Source: an uncultured Burkholderiales bacterium (lineage in GTDB: Bacteria > Pseudomonadota > Gammaproteobacteria > Burkholderiales > Burkholderiaceae_C). From it: DNA of 6,873 nucleotides. Positions 1 through 6,100 of the stretch are shown here, piece by piece. A program made the translations under genes and the position numbers. The stretch is from positions 1 through 6,873 of the forward strand of contig CAIODK010000335.1 in the NCBI GenBank assembly GCA_903856995.1. The letters run 5' to 3'. The notes beneath the pieces are model-generated. The model searched no databases. It had not been told where the DNA came from and saw nothing but the letters and a program-made list of their open reading frames with translations. Position 1 is the first letter of the stretch, and every line of letters begins with the position of its first letter.

Positions 1-368
1 TGCGTGAAGTCGACAAACACCTCGTTGAGGGGGCGACCAAATGCGCGCTCAATGATGGTCACGGCCTCATGCGACGCAAAGGGTGGCACGCGGTCTTGCA
101 GGTGAGCCAATTCGTCGGCGATATCAGGGGGCAGCAAATCGCGGCGGGTGGACAGCACCTGGCCGAACTTAACAAATATGGGGCCTAAGCGTTCCAGCGC
201 TTCACGCAAGCGCTGGCCGCGGGGCGCGGACAGGTCACGTCCCACCGAGACGATGCGCGCCAGCAAACGCAGGCCCGGTCTTGGGAAGCTGTTGAGTACC
301 AACTCATCCAAGCCGTAACGCAAGACGATGAAGACAATGTAGATGCCGCGCAGCAATCGGGTCATCAT
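1..368 (-). CDS. ubiB: UbiB, ubiquinone biosynthesis atypical kinase/ATPase (N-terminal part, cut by window edge)
   Basis: UbiB (COQ8/ADCK family) is a membrane-associated kinase-like ATPase needed for ubiquinone biosynthesis; it is thought to help the Ubi enzymes reach or extract lipid intermediates. About 122 residues of a protein usually near 520 are visible. They begin MMTRLLRGIYIVF and carry the family's invariant KxGQ motif as KFGQ at residues 67-70, followed by the typical stretch VLSTRRDLLPPDIADELAHL. The catalytic kinase-like lobes and the C-terminal membrane helices lie outside the window. The start at 368 overlaps the ubiJ stop as ATGA, and a GAAGG ribosome-binding site (380-376) sits 7 nt upstream; a second in-frame ATG follows directly at 365. 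The overlap implies translational coupling to ubiJ. No frame disruption is seen. The family call is strong; the product is incomplete only because the window ends. Confidence 0.95.
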   Translation of the reverse strand, partial: MMTRLLRGIYIVFIVLRYGLDELVLNSFPRPGLRLLARIVSVGRDLSAPRGQRLREALERLGPIFVKFGQVLSTRRDLLPPDIADELAHLQDRVPPFASHEAVTIIERAFGRPLNEVFVDFT

Positions 369-934
369 GGCGCAGCCTTCGTGGTTTGTTGTTGCACAAA
401 GGCGCGCAGCGCATCGACAACGCGCTTTGCAGTTTGCGCCAAGGTGTGGGCGGGAGCATCACCGATGAGTCGGGACAAGTCCTCCTCCGGGTCCCAGCGC
501 ACATGGTCGATCAACCAGTTCACTTCCGCGGCCAACTGCACATCGCCTTCAATTCGAATCGCGGGCTTATCGCCTTGCAACACCGTCTTGGCTAACTCGA
601 AGGGGGACGGCTCGTTGACGCGCAACATCAAGTCAGCAACTTTGCCAGCGCCATCCGGTGTGGTGAGTTCTAACAGGCCAGCAGGGGTGAACGCGCACTG
701 AAAGAGTTGGTCGCGCCAGCACACTTGCACCTGCCGCCCTTTTTGACGCTGCAAACGCTCCCGCGCAGCGGGCTCTTGCATGAGCACATGGTTTAAAAAG
801 AGCACCACGCGTTGCTGCACTTCAGACACCGCCCATGGGGGCGGCGTGAACGATTGCGGGAAATCTGCGGGTAGTTGGGCGCGCAGCGTGTCTGCTGCAT
901 CGGCCAACCAAGAAAAAGGGGACTGTGTTGCCAT
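365..934 (-). CDS. ubiJ: UbiJ-like SCP2-domain ubiquinone biosynthesis accessory protein
   Basis: UbiJ is a soluble accessory factor of the ubiquinone-synthesising Ubi complex; its SCP2 (sterol carrier) domain binds isoprenoid lipid intermediates. The product is 189 residues from the ATG at 934, close to the roughly 200 of E. coli UbiJ. The SCP2-like region spans about residues 35-140, and the UbiJ-typical tail is clear: IRIEGDVQLAAEVNWL, then RWDPEEDLSRLIGD and AHTLA. An Ala/Gln-rich helical end may be the oligomerisation segment. The start is uncertain. An in-frame TTG at 943 has AGGGA (952-948) 4 nt upstream, whereas the ATG at 934 has only a very close GGGGA (941-937). ATG was chosen because it is the commoner codon and gives a start, MATQSPFSWL, that looks natural. 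The gene lies between the Tim44-like gene and ubiB, overlapping ubiB by 4 nt. The function rests on the domain and on the ubiE/ubiB context. Confidence 0.88.
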   Translation of the reverse strand: MATQSPFSWLADAADTLRAQLPADFPQSFTPPPWAVSEVQQRVVLFLNHVLMQEPAARERLQRQKGRQVQVCWRDQLFQCAFTPAGLLELTTPDGAGKVADLMLRVNEPSPFELAKTVLQGDKPAIRIEGDVQLAAEVNWLIDHVRWDPEEDLSRLIGDAPAHTLAQTAKRVVDALRAFVQQQTTKAAP

Positions 935-940
935 AGTCCC

Positions 941-952
941 CAATTATTCCCT
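941..952 (-). promoter_or_regulatory. Alternative TTG start and ribosome-binding site of ubiJ
   Basis: On the minus strand AGGGA (952-948) precedes a TTG at 943-941 by 4 nt, and the reading frame is open through to the ATG at 934. The longer product would only gain three residues (M-G-T). The spacing from AGGGA to the ATG is 13 nt, longer than usual, so the sequence alone does not settle which start is used. Confidence 0.4.
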
Positions 953-959
953 GTTTATG

Positions 960-978
960 AAGCCTTATTGCAAGGCTT
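960..978. other. Perfect 7-bp inverted repeat overlapping the Tim44-like gene stop codon
   Basis: AAGCCTT (960-966) and AAGGCTT (972-978) are perfect reverse complements separated by a 5-nt loop. The structure covers the TAA stop (967-965) of the Tim44-like gene and lies just before ubiJ. No T-run follows on the minus strand (the next bases are CATAAACAGGG), so it does not look like an intrinsic terminator. It could be a weak attenuator or RNA-processing hairpin, or chance. Confidence 0.4.
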
Positions 979-1927
979 GCACACCTGCCACCAACCAGCC
1001 CAAGCTGCCGTCTTTGGGTTTGGTCATGTTCCAGACTTCACGGAACGGTGTGGGGCCAGAGGAAGCGTCTTCACGGATCAAGCCCGAGAACTCCACGCTA
1101 GCCATGTAGTTGTTGCTCACGTCTTCGATGCCCAACAGGTGCGCGTCGAGCATGATCACTTCGGTGTGGTTGACTTGACCAGCAGATGTGGACTCGCGTT
1201 CCGCCAATTGCGCTTTGATTTCGTCCAGCATGCTGTCGGTCATCATGGCGCGCAGCGAAGAAATGTCCGAACGGTCCCAGGCTTGCTGCAGGGTCATGAA
1301 GTTTTGCTTGGCCGCGTTGACGAAGCCGGCCGTGTCAAAGTCAGCGGGGACGCCCCAAGTTTGGTTGCCCCCCAAGGCCGAACCGATCATGGAACCACCG
1401 GCGGCGGGAGCAAAGTCAGCTTGTGTGTCCACAGGACGGGCCGACGAGTCGTTGCCCACGTTCTTGGGGTTGTACTGAGGCAGTGTGCGTGGCTCAGCAG
1501 GAGCGCCAGCGCCTTCAAAGGCGTATGGACTGTTCTGAGCCGATTCAGGTTGCTGGCGACGGCGCATGACCATGCCAATCACCACCATGACCACCAAAGC
1601 CAACACACCAAACATCAAGAACTGACCAAACTCAGCGCCAAAGCCCATCGAGTGCGCCAACCATGCCAAGCCCAGGCCGGCGGCTAAGCCACCGAGCATG
1701 CCACCCATGCCACCAAAACGGCTGGGCGCGGCAGCGGGTGCTGCAGCGGGTGCATGGGGTGCAGCGTTGGGCGTAGCCGCAGGTGCAGGCTTGGCAGCTT
1801 CGCGCTGCGTCACGTTGCTGGACTGCTGGCCCATGGATTTGCCGCCGCCCATGCGTTTAGCGGCCTCAGCGTGCAGGCAGGTGAACGCCATCGCGAGCAC
1901 CAAAATCGTTGTCCAAAGTTTATTCAT
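965..1927 (-). CDS. Tim44-domain membrane-associated protein
   Basis: This 320-residue protein carries a bacterial Tim44-like domain, a fold related to the membrane/cardiolipin-binding domain of mitochondrial Tim44. The bacterial role is not settled. In order, it has: a signal peptide or signal anchor (residues 1-22, MNKLWTTILVLAMAFTCLHA followed by EAAK); a polar then Pro/Ala-rich low-complexity linker (about 24-69); a Gly-rich hydrophobic segment (about 72-97); a strong membrane helix (about 101-121) ending in RRR; a second disordered linker (about 125-195); and the Tim44-like domain (about 197-319), starting FDTAGFVNAAKQNFMTLQQAWD and ending GWLVAGVQALQ. The ATG at 1927 has a strong AGGAGA site 7 nt upstream. 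It lies between ubiE (29 nt gap) and ubiJ, so a link to ubiquinone synthesis or its membrane site is plausible but inferred. The domain assignment is good; the function is unknown. Confidence 0.88.
   Translation of the reverse strand: MNKLWTTILVLAMAFTCLHAEAAKRMGGGKSMGQQSSNVTQREAAKPAPAATPNAAPHAPAAAPAAAPSRFGGMGGMLGGLAAGLGLAWLAHSMGFGAEFGQFLMFGVLALVVMVVIGMVMRRRQQPESAQNSPYAFEGAGAPAEPRTLPQYNPKNVGNDSSARPVDTQADFAPAAGGSMIGSALGGNQTWGVPADFDTAGFVNAAKQNFMTLQQAWDRSDISSLRAMMTDSMLDEIKAQLAERESTSAGQVNHTEVIMLDAHLLGIEDVSNNYMASVEFSGLIREDASSGPTPFREVWNMTKPKDGSLGWLVAGVQALQ
1731..1754. repeat. Two tandem 12-bp repeats in the Ala/Pro linker of the Tim44-like gene
   Basis: The 11-base unit GCAGCGGGTGC occurs at 1731-1741 and again at 1743-1753, a 12-bp period. 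On the coding strand it yields the Ala-Ala-Ala-Pro repeats near residues 58-67. The period is a multiple of three, so copy-number change would alter linker length without shifting frame. Confidence 0.7.
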
Positions 1928-1934
1928 CTCGTTG

Positions 1935-1940
1935 TCTCCT
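1935..1940 (-). promoter_or_regulatory. Strong ribosome-binding site of the Tim44-like gene
   Basis: AGGAGA on the minus strand (1940-1935) lies 7 nt before the ATG at 1927. It is the best Shine-Dalgarno match in the window and fixes the start. It falls in the 29-nt gap after ubiE, so this gene can be translated independently of ubiE. Confidence 0.8.
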
Positions 1941-1956
1941 ATTTATCTTGATCGAA

Positions 1957-2688
1957 TCAGCACTTGATTCCAACATGAAGCGCCACCACGCCGGCGCTCA
2001 TGTTGTGAAAGTCCACATGGCCAAAGCCACTTTGTTTCATAAGGGATTTCAACGCCTCTTGACCGGGGTGCATGCGAATAGACTCAGCCAAGTAACGGTA
2101 GCTGGCATCGTCACCCGCAATCATCTGGCCGAGCTTGGGCAAGATGTTGAAGGAATACCAGTCGTAGGCTTTCTCTAGGGGCTTGGCCACCTTAGAAAAC
2201 TCCAACACCAGCAGCTTGCCGTTAGGCTTGAGCACCCGACACATTTCGCGCAAGGCCACGTCTTTGTGCGTCATGTTGCGCAGGCCAAAGGCTACGCTGA
2301 CCACGTCGAAATGGTTGTCTGGAAACGGGAGTTTTTCAGCGTCGCACACCAAAGTGGGCAAGGCCAAGCCATGGTCGAGCAAGCGGTCGCGACCCGTACG
2401 CAGCATGGCTTCGTTGATGTCGGTGTGGACCACGCGGCCAGTTTTGCCAACTTTTTTAGCAAAGGCCATCGCCAAATCGCCCGTGCCGCCTGCGATGTCG
2501 AGCACTTGCGAGCCCTCGCGCAAATCAGCCACCATGACGGTGTAACGCTTCCACAGGCGGTGCAGGCCGGCGGACATAAGGTCGTTCATCACGTCGTATT
2601 TGGACGCAACAGAGTCAAACACACCACGGACGTGCTGGGCCTTTTCTTGCTCGTTGACAGTTTTAAAACCGAAGTGCGTGGTGTTCAT
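1957..2688 (-). CDS. ubiE: UbiE, ubiquinone/menaquinone biosynthesis C-methyltransferase
   Basis: UbiE is a SAM-dependent C-methyltransferase. It methylates 2-polyprenyl-6-methoxy-1,4-benzoquinol in ubiquinone synthesis and, in organisms that make menaquinone, demethylmenaquinol. The product is 243 residues, near the family's usual 250. Both family signatures are present: YDVMNDLMSAGLHRLW at residues 31-46 and RVLKPNGKLLVLEFS at 151-165. SAM-binding motif I is LDIAGGTGD at 63-71, the acidic end of strand 2 is HTDIN at 88-92, and CDAEKLPFPD lies at 115-124. The start at 2688 (MNTTHFGFKTVNEQEK) matches the family N-terminus. The frame stays open upstream for another 61 codons, but that stretch overlaps the DUF971 gene and has no UbiE character. 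No clear Shine-Dalgarno precedes the ATG, and the DUF971 stop is only 16 nt upstream, so coupled translation is likely. Members that make only ubiquinone use just the first activity; no menaquinone genes are visible here. Confidence 0.97.
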   Translation of the reverse strand: MNTTHFGFKTVNEQEKAQHVRGVFDSVASKYDVMNDLMSAGLHRLWKRYTVMVADLREGSQVLDIAGGTGDLAMAFAKKVGKTGRVVHTDINEAMLRTGRDRLLDHGLALPTLVCDAEKLPFPDNHFDVVSVAFGLRNMTHKDVALREMCRVLKPNGKLLVLEFSKVAKPLEKAYDWYSFNILPKLGQMIAGDDASYRYLAESIRMHPGQEALKSLMKQSGFGHVDFHNMSAGVVALHVGIKC

Positions 2689-2704
2689 GATTTTGCCGAT
2701 TTTA

Positions 2705-3124
2705 TCAATGTGCGTGACTGCTGCAGCTGGCGCCGCCCTTTTCAGGCATGGGCGCATCGCGCTCGGTGCCCGCCTCTTTGAGGCGGCGCTCGTAGTCGGC
2801 CCACAGTTGGTCTTGCTCAGAACCCAGAAAATACAAGTACTCCCAAGTGAACAAACCACTCTCGTGACCATCGCTGAAAAAGGGCTTGATGGCGTAGTTG
2901 CCCACGGGCTCTAAACCTTCGAGGCCCACGTCGCGCTTGCCGGTTTGCAGCACTTCTTGGCCAGGCCCGTGGCCTTGCACCTCGGCGGAGGGGCTGTAGA
3001 CGCGCATCAGCTCAAACGGGATGCGAAAGCTCGCGCCGTCCGCAAAGCTGACTTCCAACACACGTGAGGCGCCGTGCACCGTGATGTCTTGGGGCGTGGG
3101 GGTGTTTTTTTGCAATCCAGCCAT
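2705..3124 (-). CDS. DUF971 (GBBH-like N-terminal domain) protein
   Basis: A 139-residue cytosolic protein that is essentially one DUF971 domain, the small zinc-binding-type fold also found at the N-terminus of gamma-butyrobetaine hydroxylase and fused to some Mrp/ApbC Fe-S carriers. Family hallmarks are LMRVYSPSAEVQGHGPGQ (residues 39-56) and NYAIKPFFSDGHESGLFTWEYLYFLG (76-101). A charged helix follows (LWADYERRLKEAG, 107-119), then a tail ending CSSHAH with Cys134, His137 and His139. The start at 3124 is 18 nt after the oxidoreductase stop, with a weak AGAAAG (3137-3132) 7 nt upstream. The stop is 16 nt before ubiE. The biochemical role of stand-alone DUF971 proteins is not established. Lying directly after an Fe-S-rich enzyme makes a maturation or metal-related role conceivable, but this is inference. 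No sign of a dioxygenase domain is present. Confidence 0.92.
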   Translation of the reverse strand: MAGLQKNTPTPQDITVHGASRVLEVSFADGASFRIPFELMRVYSPSAEVQGHGPGQEVLQTGKRDVGLEGLEPVGNYAIKPFFSDGHESGLFTWEYLYFLGSEQDQLWADYERRLKEAGTERDAPMPEKGGASCSSHAH

Positions 3125-3142
3125 GCGTGTGCTTTCTGAGAG

Positions 3143-6100
3143 TTAGACCAAGACGCGCTCAATGCCACCGGCATTGGCGTTGGCCACGTAGTCGGGCATC
3201 CACTGCTCGCCCAACATCTTGCGCGCCATCTCGACCACGATGTAGTCGGCTTCGAGCAAACCGTTTTGCAAGTCGTCGCCGTAGCGGCTCAAGCCTTGCA
3301 AGCAGCTGGGGCAGCTGGTGAGGATCTTCATGTTGCCCTTGGCTTGACCGGTCATGGCACGCAAAGCGGCTTCGTCTTTTTGCAATTCTTCTTCCTTGCG
3401 GAAGCGAACCTGCGTCGAGATATCCGGACGGGACACCCCCAACGTGCCGGACTCGCCGCAGCAGCGTTCGCTCTTGACCACTTGACTACCCACCAGCGCT
3501 TTGACCGTTTTCATGGGGTCTTGCTGCTTCATAGGGCTGTGACAAGGGTCGTGGAACAGATAGCCCGCCTGTTGTTCGGCACTGAGCTTGATGTCTTTTT
3601 CAAGCAAGAACTCGTGAATGTCGACAATGCGGCAGCCTGGGAAGATCTTGTCAAACTCGTAGCTTTGCAGTTGGTCAAAGCAAGTGCCACAACTCACCAC
3701 CACGGTTTTGATGTCGAGGTAGTTGAGCGTGTTGGCCACGCGGTGGAACAGCACGCGGTTGTCGGTGATGATCTTCTCGGCCTTGTCAAACTGGCCCGAA
3801 CCTTTTTGCGGATAGCCGCAGCACAGGTAGCCGGGGGGCAACACGGTTTGCACGCCCGCGTGCCACAACATGGCTTGCGTGGCTAGGCCCACTTGACTGA
3901 ACAAACGCTCAGAGCCGCACCCGGGGAAATAGAACACAGCCTCTGTCTCTGAAGTCGTGGTCTTGGGGTCGCGGATGATGGGCACGTAGTCTTTGTCTTC
4001 AATGTCCAACAAAGCACGTGCGGTTTTCTTGGGCAAACCGCCAGGCATTTTTTTATTGATGAAGTGAATCACCTGCTCTTTGATGGGCGCTGCACCCACC
4101 GAGGCTGGTGGAGCCTTGGTTTGTTTGCGCGCCAAGCCCTTGAGCAGATCGTGCGCAAAACGTTGCAACTGCATGCCCACGCCCACCATGGCGGTGCGTG
4201 CGAATTTGATGGTTTCGGGGTTGGTGGCGTTGAGCATGAACATCGCGGCCGCATTACCGGGACGGAAGCTTTTTTGCCCCATCTTGCGCAGCAAGTTGCG
4301 CATGTTCATAGACACATCACCAAAGTCGATGTTGACCGGGCAAGGCGACAGACACTTGTGGCACACGGTGCAGTGGTCGGCCACGTCTTCGAACTCTTGC
4401 CAGTGCTTGATCGAGATGCCTCGGCGGGTTTGCTCTTCGTACAAGAAAGCCTCGACCAACAACGAGGTGGCCAAAATCTTGTTGCGTGGGCTGTAGAGCA
4501 AGTTGGCGCGCGGCACGTGGGTGGCGCAGACGGGCTTGCACTTGCCGCAGCGCAAACAGTCTTTCACGCTGTCGGCAATCGCACCGATGTCGGACTGCTG
4601 CATGATCAGGGATTCATGCCCCATCAAGCCAAAGCTGGGGGTGTAGGCCTGGCTCAAATCGGCGTGGCGCAAGGACACATCGGTGTCTTGGTTGCGCAGC
4701 AATTTGCCTTTGTTGAAGCGACCTTCTGGGTCCACCTTGGCTTTGTAATCAGCAAAAGGCTGCAACTCGGCGTCGGTCATGAACTCCAGCTTGGTGATGC
4801 CAATGCCGTGCTCGCCTGAAATCACGCCGTCTAACGAACGCGCCAGCACCATGATGCGAGCGACCGCCTCATGCGCGGTTTGCAGCATGGCGTAGTTGTC
4901 GCTGTTGACGGGGATGTTGGTGTGCACGTTGCCGTCACCGGCGTGCATGTGCAAGGCCACCCACACGCGACCTTTGAGCACGCGTTTGTGAATGGCGTTG
5001 CACTCGTCCACGATGGGCGCGAGTTGCGCACCCGTGAAGATGTTTTGCAACACCGCACGGATTTGTGTTTTCCAGCTGGCACGCAGGGTGTGATCTTGCA
5101 GTTGTGGGAACAAGCTGTCGCACTCGTTGAGCCATTGCTGCCACAGACCCCGCACCTCACCAATCAGGGAGCGCGCTTGTTGCACGCGGTCTTCCAACAA
5201 CTCAGGCGTTGGAATATCAGCTGCGTCGTCTGACTTGCCCAAGGGCAAATTGCCATTGGCAAAAAAGTCTTCCAAAGCGTCGCACAGCTCAAGCTTGTTG
5301 CGCAGGCTCAGCTCGATATTGATGCGTTCAATGCCATCGGTGTACTCGGCCATGCGTGGCAAAGGAATCACCACGTCTTCGTTGACCTTGAACGCGTTGG
5401 TGTGGCGACTGATGGCGGCGGTGCGCTTACGGTCGAGCCAAAACTTTTTACGCGCCTCAGGACTGACCGCCACAAAGCATTCACCGCTGCGGGTGTTGGC
5501 CATGCGTGCAACTTCCGAGGTAACGCGGGCCACTTCATCGGCGTCGTCACCGGCGATGTCGCCGATTAGCAGCATTTTGGGCAAGCCACCGCGCTTGCTC
5601 TTGGTGGCATAGCCTACGGCGCGCAAGTAGCGGTCGTCCAAATGCTCTAAGCCGGCCAACAACACACCGCTGCGCTTTTGCTCAGCAAACATGTAGTCTT
5701 TGATCTCCACGATGCTGGGCACCGCGTCTTTGGCGTTGCCAAAGAACTCCATACACACGGTGCGTGTGTGCACGGGCATGCGGTGCAAGATCCAGCGCGC
5801 ACTGGTGATCAAACCATCGCAACCTTCTTTTTGTACGCCGGGCAGCCCGCTCAAGAACTTGTCGGTCACGTCTTTGCCCAATCCTTCTTTGCGGAAGGAT
5901 TTGCCGGGAATATCGAGACGCTCTTGGCGAATGAACGTTTTACCGTCGGCTTGGTAGTACTTCAGCTCAAAGCTGGCCATCTCGGCATCATGGATCTTGC
6001 CGAGGTTATGGTCCACGCGGATGACGTCGAGCCACTCAGCGTCTGGCGTCACCATGCGCCAGCTGGCCAAGTTGTCGAGCGCCGTACCCCACAGCACGGC

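Noticed and set aside
304..504. 66-codon minus-strand frame across the ubiJ/ubiB junction
   Set aside because: It lies in a different frame from both ubiJ and ubiB, which are clearly recognisable there; its composition is non-protein-like.
875..1687. 270-codon open frame on the plus strand
   Set aside because: It runs opposite the Tim44-like gene and the ubiJ 5' end, with a His/Arg-rich composition and no recognisable domain. The minus-strand genes explain the region fully.
1928..1956. Possible promoter in the ubiE to Tim44-like gap
   Set aside because: The gap is only 29 nt and contains a ribosome-binding site but no convincing -35/-10 pair.
2689..2871. 61-codon N-terminal extension of the ubiE frame
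   Set aside because: It overlaps the DUF971 coding sequence, lacks UbiE homology and would move the start away from the family-typical MNTTHFGF N-terminus.
4064..4819. 251-codon open frame on the plus strand
   Set aside because: It is antisense to the Fe-S motif region of the oxidoreductase, whose cysteine motifs are intact on the minus strand. It is a shadow frame.
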